Below, piece after piece: positions 54,181 to 62,979 of a stretch of DNA of 64,000 nt. The stretch is from AC-32 sp049644305 (GTDB taxonomy: Bacteria; Actinomycetota; Thermoleophilia; Gaiellales; Gaiellaceae). The notes beneath the pieces are model-generated. The model searched no databases, was not told the origin of the DNA, and worked only from the letters and a program-made list of their open reading frames with translations. Location of the stretch: contig JBARRQ010000023.1 of the NCBI GenBank assembly GCA_049644305.1, forward strand, positions 1 through 64,000, read 5' to 3'. Positions within the stretch are counted from its first letter, which is position 1. Every line of letters begins with the position of its first letter. Both the position numbers and the translations under genes were made by a program.

Positions 54181-55892
54181 GCCCGAAGGTCGCCGACCGG
54201 CGGATCCGCCTGCTGCTCGCCGTCCTCGTCGTCGCCTTCGCCGTCGTCTTCCTCCGGGCCTTCTGGCTTCAAGGCGTCCGTGCGAGCTCGTTCGGCCGGC
54301 TCGCCGCCAGCCAGCACAGCCAGGAGGTGACTCTGCCGGCGGTGCGGGGGACGATCTACGACCGCGGCGGGCTCCAACTTGCGATCGGCGAGCAGGCGAC
54401 CACCGTCTACGCCGATCCGAGGCAGGTGCGCGATCCACGAAACGAAGCGGCCAGCGTCGCGCGTCTCCTGCGACTCGATCCGGCCAAGGTGTACCCGCAG
54501 CTCGCGGACCGGGCGCGCGCCTTTGTCTACATCGAGCGGAAGGCCGACCCGGCGAGAGCGGCTCGGCTCGCGCGCAGGCATCTACCCGGCCTCGGCTTCT
54601 ACCCGGAGGAACGGCGCTTCTACCCGCAGAGCGCGCTTGCAGCCCAGGTCCTGGGCTACGCGGGAGTCGACAACCACGGGCTGGCTGGGCTCGAGCTCTC
54701 GCTCGACAAGGTGCTCGCAGGGCGGCCCGGCCGCGAGCGGCTGATCAAAGACGCTGCCGGGCAGGTGATCGACACTGTCCAGTCGCAGACCGAGCGCGAC
54801 GGCACCGACGTGTACCTGACGCTCGATCACACGATTCAGGCAAACGCGCAGGTCGTCCTGAAGCAGACGGTTGCCCAATGGCATGCGAAGAGCGCGACGG
54901 CGATCGTGCTCGATCCGCACTCCGGCGCAGTGCTCGCCATGGCGGTGGCTCCGAGCTTCGACGCGAACACCTATCCCCAGGTCTGGCGGGCGTTCCAGCG
55001 CAACCGCGCCGTCACCGACACGTACGAGCCGGGCTCGACATTCAAGCTCGTGACGGTCGCCGGAGCGCTCTCAGAGCATCTCGTCTCGCCATCGACGAGC
55101 TTCGTGCTCCCCTACCAGATCCACGTCGCCGACCGCATCATCCACGACGCCGAGCCGCGCGGGACCGAGACGATGACCGTCGCACGGATCCTTGCGCGCT
55201 CGTCGAACGTCGGGGCAATCACGCTTGCCGAGAGGCTCGGCCAGCACCGGCTCGCGCAATGGATCTCGCGGTTCGGCTTCGGCAAGCCGTCCGGAATCGA
55301 CTACCCGGGCGAGAGCCCCGGCATCGTCGTGCCGGAGAACAAGTGGTCCGGCTCGACGATCGGAAACGTCCCGATCGGGCAGGGGATTGCGGTCACCCCG
55401 ATTCAGCTGGCGTCCGCGTACGCGGCTATAGCGAACCGCGGCGTCTGGGTACGACCGCATCTGGTCCACCACGTCGGTGACGGCGCGTCGGTCGTGCCGG
55501 CGCGGCAGCGGATCGTGTCACGCGCTGTGGCCGCACAGCTGTTGGCGATGTTGAAGAACGTCGTCCTGGACGGGACCGGGCAGCTCGCCGCGGTCCCGGG
55601 CTACCAGGTGGCGGGGAAGACAGGCACCGCCGCGAAGGTCGATCGGGACGGCACGTATTCGAAGACTCGCTACGTCGCGTCGTTCGTCGGCGTCGTCCCC
55701 GCCTCGCGGCCGCGGCTCGTGATCCTCGTCTCCGTCGACGAGCCGCGCGGGGCGATCTGGGGCGGCGTCGTCGCCGCTCCCGCCTTCTCGCAGATCGCCA
55801 AGTTCGACCTCCAGTATCTCGACGGCGGGATCACCCCGGACGCGCCGGCGACCTCGCCAACGGGAACAGCCTCGTCGACGGTCTCCCACTAA
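54177..55892 (+). CDS. ftsI: peptidoglycan D,D-transpeptidase FtsI (PBP3-type)
   Basis: A 571-aa class B penicillin-binding protein. Membrane anchor at 10-28, N-terminal pedestal domain (VRGTIYDRGG), then transpeptidase motifs: STFK at 287-290 with the acyl-ester Ser, SSN at 342-344 and KTG at 481-483. No PASTA domains at the C-terminus, which ends in a Thr/Ser/Pro tail. It cross-links septal peptidoglycan with FtsW. TTG start coupled to ftsL. The 154-nt gap after it, before murE, may hold a secondary promoter (TAGACT at about 56032). Confidence 0.95.
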   Translation: MSPKVADRRIRLLLAVLVVAFAVVFLRAFWLQGVRASSFGRLAASQHSQEVTLPAVRGTIYDRGGLQLAIGEQATTVYADPRQVRDPRNEAASVARLLRLDPAKVYPQLADRARAFVYIERKADPARAARLARRHLPGLGFYPEERRFYPQSALAAQVLGYAGVDNHGLAGLELSLDKVLAGRPGRERLIKDAAGQVIDTVQSQTERDGTDVYLTLDHTIQANAQVVLKQTVAQWHAKSATAIVLDPHSGAVLAMAVAPSFDANTYPQVWRAFQRNRAVTDTYEPGSTFKLVTVAGALSEHLVSPSTSFVLPYQIHVADRIIHDAEPRGTETMTVARILARSSNVGAITLAERLGQHRLAQWISRFGFGKPSGIDYPGESPGIVVPENKWSGSTIGNVPIGQGIAVTPIQLASAYAAIANRGVWVRPHLVHHVGDGASVVPARQRIVSRAVAAQLLAMLKNVVLDGTGQLAAVPGYQVAGKTGTAAKVDRDGTYSKTRYVASFVGVVPASRPRLVILVSVDEPRGAIWGGVVAAPAFSQIAKFDLQYLDGGITPDAPATSPTGTASSTVSH

Positions 55893-56046
55893 AGACGGTT
55901 CGCCCGGCCTCCTCCCCGAGGCGATCGTATCCGGCAAAGGCGCGCGTGTCTGTGACGAGAGTGTGAAGAAAGTGCTGCAAACGCGGCGGTTCTCGGCGAG
56001 CGCCTGCGGCGGTCACGGCTGGGGCGCTTGGTAGACTCGCCCGCCG

Positions 56047-57438
56047 ATGGACATCGAGCGCGTCATCGCAGCGCTCGCCCCCGCGGACGTCCTGCGACGC
56101 GCTCCCGTGGAGATCGTCGACCTGGCCTACGACGCCCGCGCTGTGGGGCCGGGAGCTCTCTTCTTCTGCGTCACGGGCAGCCGGGCGGACGGACACGAAT
56201 TCGCCCGCGAAGCGGTCGAGAACGGCGCGACGGCGCTCGTCGTCGAGCGGCCCCTCGAGCTGGACGTCCCGCAGCTGGTCGTCCCCGACTCGCGGCGCGC
56301 CATGGCGGCGGCCGCCGACGAGTTCTTCGGACGCCCCAGCGAGGAGCTGCAGATCGCCGGCGTCACGGGTACAAACGGGAAGACAACTACGGCGTTCCTC
56401 CTCTACTCGATCCTTGCGGCCGCGCGGCGCCGCCCGGGCCTGCTCGGGACGATCGAGAGCCGGGTAGGCGGCGAACGCAGGCCGGCGATCCGCACGACGC
56501 CCGAGGCGATCGACCTTCAGCGCGCGTTCCGCGAGATGCTCGATTCAGGTGACCGAAGCTGCGCCATGGAGGCGACCTCACATGGCTCGGAGCTGGGCCG
56601 CCTCGACCGCGTCCGCTTCTCAGCGCTCGTCTTCACGAACCTGAGCCGGGACCATCTCGACTTCCACGGGACGATGGAGCGCTACTTCGAGGCGAAGCGA
56701 CGGCTGTTCCTCGAGGGTCGCCCGCCGGCGGCCGTCAACATCGGAGACGAGTGGGGCCGGAAGCTCGCGGCCGACCGCTCCGATGCGCTCACCTTCGGAT
56801 TCGCGGACGACGCCGAGATTCGCCCGGCGGCGCTCGACGGAATCGAGCTCAGGCTGCGCGGACGCTTCAACGTCGAGAACGCCCTCGGCGCGCTGGCGGC
56901 GAGTCGGCTGCTCGGGATCGAGGACGACGCGATCGCGACGGGTCTCGAGGCGGTTCGCGGCGTGCCGGGACGGTTCGAGTCGGTCGCGGAGGGCCAACCG
57001 TTCGAAGTGATCGTCGACTATTCGCACAAGCCCGAGGCGCTGGAAAGCGTCCTCCGGACCGCGCGTGAGCTCGCGAGCGGCCGCGTGATCTGCGTGTTCG
57101 GCTGCGGCGGCGACCGCGACCGCGGCAAACGCCCCGTCATGGGGAGGATCGCCTCCGAGCTCGCCGACCTTGCGATCCTGACCTCGGACAACCCTCGCAG
57201 CGAGGATCCACTCGCGATCATCGACGAGGTGCTCACGGGTGTCACCGGCGAGATCGAAGTCGAGCCGGATCGTGCGGCGGCGATCGAGCGCGCCATCGCG
57301 GCCGCAGACGAGGGCGACGTGGTGCTGATCGCCGGGAAGGGGCACGAGCAAGGCCAGGAGTTCGCCGACCGCACGATCCCGTTCGACGACCGGGAGGTCG
57401 CACGCGACGCCCTGCGCCGCCTTGGAGCGACGGCTTGA
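56047..57438 (+). CDS. murE: UDP-MurNAc-L-Ala-D-Glu:meso-diaminopimelate ligase
   Basis: A 463-aa Mur ligase. Domain order: UDP-binding N-terminus (DLAYDARAVGPGALFFCV), ATP-binding VTGTNGKTTTAFLL, EATSHGSELGRLDRV, TNLSRDHLDFHGTMERYF, FNVENALGALA and FGCGGDRDRGKRPVMG. The specificity motif is SDNPRSEDP: DNPR binds meso-diaminopimelate rather than L-lysine. It adds the third residue of the stem peptide in the cytosol. ATG start; TTGA overlap with murF. Confidence 0.97.
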   Translation: MDIERVIAALAPADVLRRAPVEIVDLAYDARAVGPGALFFCVTGSRADGHEFAREAVENGATALVVERPLELDVPQLVVPDSRRAMAAAADEFFGRPSEELQIAGVTGTNGKTTTAFLLYSILAAARRRPGLLGTIESRVGGERRPAIRTTPEAIDLQRAFREMLDSGDRSCAMEATSHGSELGRLDRVRFSALVFTNLSRDHLDFHGTMERYFEAKRRLFLEGRPPAAVNIGDEWGRKLAADRSDALTFGFADDAEIRPAALDGIELRLRGRFNVENALGALAASRLLGIEDDAIATGLEAVRGVPGRFESVAEGQPFEVIVDYSHKPEALESVLRTARELASGRVICVFGCGGDRDRGKRPVMGRIASELADLAILTSDNPRSEDPLAIIDEVLTGVTGEIEVEPDRAAAIERAIAAADEGDVVLIAGKGHEQGQEFADRTIPFDDREVARDALRRLGATA

Positions 57439-58676
57439 TCCCGGTCGCGCTCGACGAAGTCGCCGAGCTGGCCGAAGGCGAGTTGACCCGTGCGCCCAGC
57501 GCAGACCAGATCACGGGCGTCCAGGTCGACTCGCGCCGAATCGTGCCCGGCGACCTCTTCGTCGCCGTCGGCCGTGGCGTCGACTTCCGCGAGGACGCGC
57601 TTGCGCGCGGCGCGGCCGCGACGCTCCTGCCCGAGGAGCCGTTCGCTGCGTTCGCCGCTCTCGGCAGCGTGGTTCGGGAGCGCTCGGCCGCGCGGGTCGT
57701 CGGGATCACCGGCTCGGCCGGAAAGACGTCGACGAAGGACCTCTTGGCCGCGCTGTGCGCTCCGGCGGCGCGAACCATCGCTGCCGAGGCGAGCTACAAC
57801 AACGAGATCGGCGTTCCACTGACTCTCTGCCGCCTCCAGCCCGACACCGAGGTCTGCGTGCTGGAGCTGGCGATGCGAGGGCTTGGGCAGATCGCAGAGC
57901 TGTGCCGCGTCGCGCGGCCGCAGATCGGCGTGATCACGAACGTCGGCCCGGCTCACCTCGAACTGGTCGGCTCGCTCGAAGGCGTGCTACGCGCCAAGGG
58001 TGAGCTCGTCGCCGCGCTCCCGTCGGGCGGCACGGCGATCGTCCCGCTCGAGCTTCCGGTTGAACGTCAGGACATCGAGGTCGTCCGTCTGCACGAGCCG
58101 GATGTGCGCATCGAGGACGGCCGCGCGCTCGTCGACGGCGTGAGCTTCAACTTCGTCTCCAGGCACCAGGCCGTGAACGCATCGGCGGCCCTGGCGGCAC
58201 TGCAAGCTCTCGGGCTACCGCGCCCCGAACGCGTCGACGTCGACTTTTCGCGGTGGCGCGGGGAGGAGGTTCCGCTCCCGGGCGGCGGCCTGCTGATAAA
58301 CGACGCCTACAACGCGAACCCGATCTCGATGCGTGCGGCGCTCGCATACCTTGCCGAGCGCTCCGGCGAACGGCGGCGGGTTGCGATTCTCGGCGAGATG
58401 GCCGAGCTTGGGCGAGATGCCCCGGCCTTCCACCGTGAGATCGGCGAGGCGGTGTCGGAGGCAGGCGTCTACGCGCTGGTGGCGGTCGGAGAGCCGGCGC
58501 GCGGCTACCTCGAGGGCGCCGCCGACACCCCGGTAACTCGCTGGGCCGCGGACACGGACGCCGCGCTTGCCGCGGTCGAGGAGATCCTCGAGCCCGGCGA
58601 CTGCGTGCTCGTCAAGGCGTCGCGGGCGGTAGGGCTCGAAGCCGTTGCGGAAGCGCTCGCGGCGGTGAGTGCTTGA
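57435..58676 (+). CDS. murF: UDP-MurNAc-tripeptide:D-Ala-D-Ala ligase
   Basis: A 413-aa Mur ligase with VQVDSRRIVPGDLFVAVG, ATP site GITGSAGKTSTKDLL, SYNNEIGVPLTLCRL, VLELAMRGLGQIAEL, ITNVGPAHLELVGSLEGV, LINDAYNANPISMRAAL and LGEMAELG. It adds D-Ala-D-Ala to the UDP-MurNAc tripeptide. TTG start; TTGA overlap at both ends (murE before, mraY after). The GSAGKT P-loop is the usual MurF form. Confidence 0.97.
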   Translation: MIPVALDEVAELAEGELTRAPSADQITGVQVDSRRIVPGDLFVAVGRGVDFREDALARGAAATLLPEEPFAAFAALGSVVRERSAARVVGITGSAGKTSTKDLLAALCAPAARTIAAEASYNNEIGVPLTLCRLQPDTEVCVLELAMRGLGQIAELCRVARPQIGVITNVGPAHLELVGSLEGVLRAKGELVAALPSGGTAIVPLELPVERQDIEVVRLHEPDVRIEDGRALVDGVSFNFVSRHQAVNASAALAALQALGLPRPERVDVDFSRWRGEEVPLPGGGLLINDAYNANPISMRAALAYLAERSGERRRVAILGEMAELGRDAPAFHREIGEAVSEAGVYALVAVGEPARGYLEGAADTPVTRWAADTDAALAAVEEILEPGDCVLVKASRAVGLEAVAEALAAVSA

Positions 58677-59677
58677 GCCGCGTCCTGATCGCCGGCGTCG
58701 TCGCGCTCCTCATCTCGATCCTCCTCGGCCCGAAGTTCATCGAGTTCCTGCGCCGAAACGAGTTCGGCCAGCACATCCGCGAGGAGGGCCCCGAGCACCA
58801 CGTCACCAAGCAGGGAACGCCGGTGATGGGCGGTCTGCTGGTGCTGATGGCTACTTCGATTGCCTTCCTGGCCTTCAGCACCTACACGGTGCCCGCCCTC
58901 GCTGTGTTCTTCGTCACGCTCGGCTGCGGCGCCATCGGCTTCTTCGACGACTTCATCAAGCTCACCCATCGGCGCTCGCTCGGGCTCCCGGGCCGCTGGA
59001 AGCTCGTGCTTCTGGGCGCGATCACGGTGGGGGTCGGCATCGCCGCCAGGCACCAGCACCTGCCGACGGAGGTCTACGTCCCCGGCGTGGGCGACATCCA
59101 GCTCTCGTACGCCTGGTACGGGCTGCTGTTTCTCGTCATCGCCGGCGCGGCGAACGGCGTCAACCTCACCGACGGGCTCGACGGGCTCGCGGCGGGCACG
59201 GGCATCATCGCTCTCTTCACGTTCGCGGCGATGAGCGTGATCGCGTGGATCCGCTCGGGTAAGCCCGGACACCGCTTCGACACGAAGCTCGACCTCGCCA
59301 TCGTCGCGGCGGCGCTGATCGGGGCCGCGGTCGGCTTCCTCTGGTACAACGCCTTTCCGGCCGACGTCTTCATGGGTGACACAGGGTCGATGGCGATCGG
59401 CGGAGCGCTCGCGACGTTCGCGATCTTCACCAAGACGATCTTCCTGCTGCTGCTGGTCGGCGGAATCTTCGTGATCGAGGCGCTCTCCGTGATCATCCAG
59501 GTGTTCACGTTCAAGTACCTCGGGCGTCGGGTTTTCCTGATGACGCCGATCCACCACCACTTCGAGATGAAAGCCTGGTCCGAGACCAAGATCATGGTCC
59601 GGTTTTGGATCGTCACCGGCATTCTCTGCGCGGGCGCGCTGGCGTTGTACTACCGCTACTTCACCGGATTCCGCTGA
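58673..59677 (+). CDS. mraY: phospho-N-acetylmuramoyl-pentapeptide transferase
   Basis: A 334-aa ten-helix membrane enzyme. GPEHHVTKQGTPVMGG at residues 42-58, FFDDFIKLTHRRSLGL with the catalytic Asp pair, NLTDGLDGLAAG, the Mg-binding FMGDTGSMAIGG and the C-terminal TPIHHHFEMKAWSE. It moves phospho-MurNAc-pentapeptide to undecaprenyl phosphate, making lipid I. TTG start; its stop overlaps the proposed CTG start of murD. Confidence 0.97.
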   Translation: MSRVLIAGVVALLISILLGPKFIEFLRRNEFGQHIREEGPEHHVTKQGTPVMGGLLVLMATSIAFLAFSTYTVPALAVFFVTLGCGAIGFFDDFIKLTHRRSLGLPGRWKLVLLGAITVGVGIAARHQHLPTEVYVPGVGDIQLSYAWYGLLFLVIAGAANGVNLTDGLDGLAAGTGIIALFTFAAMSVIAWIRSGKPGHRFDTKLDLAIVAAALIGAAVGFLWYNAFPADVFMGDTGSMAIGGALATFAIFTKTIFLLLLVGGIFVIEALSVIIQVFTFKYLGRRVFLMTPIHHHFEMKAWSETKIMVRFWIVTGILCAGALALYYRYFTGFR

Positions 59678-60831
59678 GCGACCTTCCGCAGCGGGCTCTC
59701 GTGCTGGGGCTGGCGCGCTCGGGACGCGCGGCCGTGGCGGCGCTCGAGCGGCGGGGGACCAAGGTCGTCGCGGCGGACCGCGAGCTCGGGAACGACGGCG
59801 ATCTCACCCTGTTCGACGACGTCGACGTGCTCGTGAAGAGCCCCGGCGTTCCGAGAGGAGCGCCGTTGGTTGCAGAGGCCGAGCGGCGCAGGGTCCCGAT
59901 CTGGAGCGAGGTCGAGCTCGGCTACCGGCTGCTGGACAACCCCATCCTCGGCGTGACCGGGACGAACGGGAAGACGACGACCTGTGAGCTGCTCGGCGTA
60001 ATGCTCGGCGCGCCCGTGGCAGGGAACGTAGGCCGGGCGCTGAGCGAGCTGGACGGCCACGTCGAGCCGGGGACGTGGATCGTCTGCGAGCTGTCGAGCT
60101 TCCAGCTGGAGGACGTTCACGAATTCGCGTGCGAGATCGCCGTCCTGCTCAACCTCGAGCCGGACCACCTCGACCGGCACGAGTCCTTCGACGCCTACCG
60201 CGAAGCCAAGCTGCGCATCTTCGAGCGGGCCGGCACGAAGATCGTCCCGCGTGGGCTCGGGATCGCGGGGATCGAGTTCGCCGCAGACGACCCGCTGCCG
60301 GCCGAGCCGCTGATGCGGGGCGCCCACAACCGTGAGAACGCAGCTGCCGCCACCGCCGCCGCCCGGGCCGCCGGGGTCACCGAGGAGTCGATCGCAGAAG
60401 CCCTGCGCACCTTTCCGGGCGTGCCGCACCGCCTCGAGCTGGTGCGCGAGCTGAATGGCGTTCGGTACGTCAACGACTCCAAGGCGACGAATGTCGCGGC
60501 GGCACTGCGCGCGCTCGCCGCCTACGCGGGCGAGCCTGTGCACCTGATCCTCGGCGGCTCGCACAAGGGCGAAGACTTCGCGCCGCTCGCCGCTGCCATT
60601 GGGCCCCGGGTGCGCAGCATCCATGTCATCGGCGAGACCGCCGCGGAGCTCGCCGCGGCGATTCCTCAGGCCCGGCGCGACGGTGACCTCGCGTCGGCAC
60701 TCCGTTCGATCAAGGCCGAGCCCGGAGACGTCGTGCTGCTCTCGCCGGCCTGTGCGAGCTACGACCAGTTTCGCGACTTCGAGGATCGCGGCGAGGAATT
60801 CAGGAGGCTGGTGCAGAACCTGTCTGCGTGA
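59674..60831 (+). CDS. murD: UDP-MurNAc-L-Ala:D-Glu ligase
   Basis: About 385 aa. Rossmann-type RALVLGLARSGRAAVAALERRG, ATP site GVTGTNGKTTTCELL, ELSSFQLEDVHEF, LLNLEPDHLDRHESFDAY, GAHNRENAAAATAA, YVNDSKATNVAAA, LILGGSHKGEDF and LLSPACASYDQF. It adds D-Glu to UDP-MurNAc-L-Ala. No ATG, GTG or TTG lies between the mraY stop and the first strand; CTG 59674, overlapping the stop as CTGA, fits best. The alternative ATG 59605 overlaps mraY by 73 nt and adds 23 residues with no counterpart in MurD. GTGA overlap with ftsW. Confidence 0.95.
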   Translation: MSDLPQRALVLGLARSGRAAVAALERRGTKVVAADRELGNDGDLTLFDDVDVLVKSPGVPRGAPLVAEAERRRVPIWSEVELGYRLLDNPILGVTGTNGKTTTCELLGVMLGAPVAGNVGRALSELDGHVEPGTWIVCELSSFQLEDVHEFACEIAVLLNLEPDHLDRHESFDAYREAKLRIFERAGTKIVPRGLGIAGIEFAADDPLPAEPLMRGAHNRENAAAATAAARAAGVTEESIAEALRTFPGVPHRLELVRELNGVRYVNDSKATNVAAALRALAAYAGEPVHLILGGSHKGEDFAPLAAAIGPRVRSIHVIGETAAELAAAIPQARRDGDLASALRSIKAEPGDVVLLSPACASYDQFRDFEDRGEEFRRLVQNLSA

Positions 60832-62060
60832 AACGCGGGCAGCTCGAAGCGAGCGTCCTGACTCTCGTTACCCTCGGGCTCGTCGCCTTCGGGCTCGTGA
60901 TGGTCTACAGCGCGACCTCCGCGTCGGCTGCGCTCGCGAACGGCGACCCGGCGTACTACCTGAAGCGCCAGGTTGGCTACGCCCTCCTCGGTCTCGTGCT
61001 GATGGTGATCGTTTCGCGGATCAACTACCGCGTCCTTCGCCGTCTCGCACCCACGCTCATGGTGAGCAGCCTCGCTCTTCTGCTCGGCGTGCTTGCGATC
61101 GGCCAATCCGTCAACGGCGCCCGGCGCTGGCTGACGCTGGGGCCGGCGGTCTTCCAGCCCTCGGAGCTGGCGAAGCTGTCGCTCGCGATCTGGGCGGCGG
61201 CCTACCTGACCCGCAAACGCCCGCCGAGGCGCTTGGTGGAGCTCTGGCGTCCGATCGGTCTCCTGACGACCGTGTTCTGCGTCCTTCTAGTCGCGGAGCC
61301 CGACCTCGGCACCGCTATCACGATCATGCTCATGCTCGCGGCGATGCTCCTCGTCGCGGGCACACCCGCGCGGACGCTCGGAGCCGGCCTCTCGATCGCC
61401 GGCGCGGCCAGCCTCCTTGCCGTTTGGTTCGAGCCATACAGGCGCGCCCGCCTCTTCAGCTTCCTGAACCCCTGGCACGACGCGCAGGGGACGGGCTACC
61501 AGACCGTGCAGGCGATGATCGGCCTTGGCTCGGGAGGGCTATTCGGGCGCGGGCTCGGGCAGAGCGTCGAGAAGGCGAACTTCCTACCCGAGGCCCACAC
61601 GGACATGATCTTCGCGATCATCGGCGAGGAGCTCGGGCTGATCGGCTCGACGGCCGTGATCCTGGCCTACGGCGCCTTCGCCTACTTCGGTCTCAAGATC
61701 GCGCTGGGCTGCCGCGATCCGTTCGGGAAGCGGCTCGCGGCGGGCCTGACCGTGCTCGTCTGCGGCCAGGCTGCGATCAACCTCGCAGCCGTGATGGGCG
61801 TGGCTCCGCTGACCGGGATCCCGCTCCCGTTCGTCTCGTACGGCGGCTCGAGCCTCGTCGTCGGGCTCGTCTCGGTGGGCATCCTCCTTAACATCGCGGG
61901 CGATGCCGGAACGAAACGTGCCAGCTTGCCTGATCGCAGCCGGGGGGACGGCCGGCCACGTGCTGCCCGCGCTCGCAGTGGCGGAGGAGCTTCGCGCACG
62001 CGGAGCAATCGTGACGTTCGCCGGGTCGCCGGGACGCGCCGAGGCGCGGCTCGTTCCTGA
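60828..62060 (+). CDS. ftsW: septal peptidoglycan glycosyltransferase FtsW (SEDS)
   Basis: A 410-aa SEDS protein with ten helices: LVTLGLVAFGLVMVYSATS, QSVNGARRWLTLGP, FQPSELAKLSLAIW, the catalytic-region VAEPDLGTAITIMLMLAAML, FLNPWHDAQGTGYQTVQAMIGLGSGGLFGRGLGQS, FAIIGEELGLIG and GVAPLTGIPLPFVSYGGSSLV. It polymerises lipid II at the septum with FtsI. The conserved core ends near NIAGDAGTKR; the last ~47 residues are Arg/Gly/Ser-rich and lie entirely inside the murG start region in another frame. GTG start. Confidence 0.96.
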   Translation: MKRGQLEASVLTLVTLGLVAFGLVMVYSATSASAALANGDPAYYLKRQVGYALLGLVLMVIVSRINYRVLRRLAPTLMVSSLALLLGVLAIGQSVNGARRWLTLGPAVFQPSELAKLSLAIWAAAYLTRKRPPRRLVELWRPIGLLTTVFCVLLVAEPDLGTAITIMLMLAAMLLVAGTPARTLGAGLSIAGAASLLAVWFEPYRRARLFSFLNPWHDAQGTGYQTVQAMIGLGSGGLFGRGLGQSVEKANFLPEAHTDMIFAIIGEELGLIGSTAVILAYGAFAYFGLKIALGCRDPFGKRLAAGLTVLVCGQAAINLAAVMGVAPLTGIPLPFVSYGGSSLVVGLVSVGILLNIAGDAGTKRASLPDRSRGDGRPRAARARSGGGASRTRSNRDVRRVAGTRRGAARS

Positions 62061-62979
62061 CGCGGGCTTCGAGCTCGACACCTTCCGCGTGAGCGGGCTA
62101 CCGCGCCGGCCGGGGGCCGCACAGGCGCGAGCCTTGCTCCACGCGCTGTCCGCGCCGGCGGCGTGCGACCGGATCCTCGCCCGGCGGAAGCCCGACGTCG
62201 TGCTCGGCGGCGGTGGCTACGTCAGCGGCCCGATGGTGCTCGCGGCAACGCGCCGGCGGATCCCGACGGCTCTGATGGAGGCCGACGCGCACCTCGGTCT
62301 CGCCAACCGGCTCGCGGCGCCGTTCGCGCGGCGGGTCTTCCTTGCGTTTCCGATCCCCGGACGCGACGGCTCGAAGTACCGCGTGACGGGACGCCCCGTA
62401 CCGAGCCGCTCGCGCCCCGTGCCCAGGGACGAGGCACGACGTCGCTTCGAGCTGCCGTCAGAGGGGCCCGTGCTGCTCGTTGCCGGCGGCAGCCTCGGCG
62501 CCCGCTCCCTGAACGAGCTCGCGGTCGAGAGCTTCGGTCCGGCCGGGCCCGCGATCCTGCACCTTTGTGGCGAGGGCGAAGGCGAGCTCGAGCGACTGCG
62601 GGGCCGCGTCTCGCGGCCCGACTACCGCTTGCTCGCGTTCGCCGATGACTACGGTGCCGCGCTGGGTGCGGCCGACCTCGTGCTCGCGCGCGCAGGAGGC
62701 GGGGTCTGGGAGCTCGCCGCCGCAGGCAAACCGGCGATCCTCGTGCCCTATCCCTTCGCGACCGCCGACCACCAGAGCAAGAACGCGCGCTACTTCGAGG
62801 CCGCAGGCGGGGCCGTGCTTGTCCCGGAAGACGAGCTTGGAGGCGTACCCGAGATCGTGCGTTCCCTGCTCGGCGACCCCCGGCGGTTGGAGGAGATGGG
62901 CTCGGCGATGTTGCGGGTCGCGCGGCCTGATGCCGGAGACCAGATCGCTGAGGAGATGATCGGTCTTGCTGGAGGGTAG
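61903..62979 (+). CDS. murG: UDP-GlcNAc:undecaprenyl-PP-MurNAc-pentapeptide GlcNAc transferase
   Basis: A 358-aa GT28 enzyme: IAAGGTAGHVLPALAVAEEL (N-terminal Gly loop), GLPRRPG, DVVLGGGGYVSGPMVLAA, LLVAGGSLGARSLNELAV, LVLARAGGGVWELAAAGKPAILVPYP and ATADHQSKNARYFEAAGGA. It converts lipid I to lipid II. MurG usually has NGGGTGGH-like loop; here it is AGGTAGH, as in many actinobacteria. ATG 61903 lies 158 nt inside ftsW. Its 3' end overlaps murC by 14 nt. Confidence 0.96.
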   Translation: MPERNVPACLIAAGGTAGHVLPALAVAEELRARGAIVTFAGSPGRAEARLVPDAGFELDTFRVSGLPRRPGAAQARALLHALSAPAACDRILARRKPDVVLGGGGYVSGPMVLAATRRRIPTALMEADAHLGLANRLAAPFARRVFLAFPIPGRDGSKYRVTGRPVPSRSRPVPRDEARRRFELPSEGPVLLVAGGSLGARSLNELAVESFGPAGPAILHLCGEGEGELERLRGRVSRPDYRLLAFADDYGAALGAADLVLARAGGGVWELAAAGKPAILVPYPFATADHQSKNARYFEAAGGAVLVPEDELGGVPEIVRSLLGDPRRLEEMGSAMLRVARPDAGDQIAEEMIGLAGG

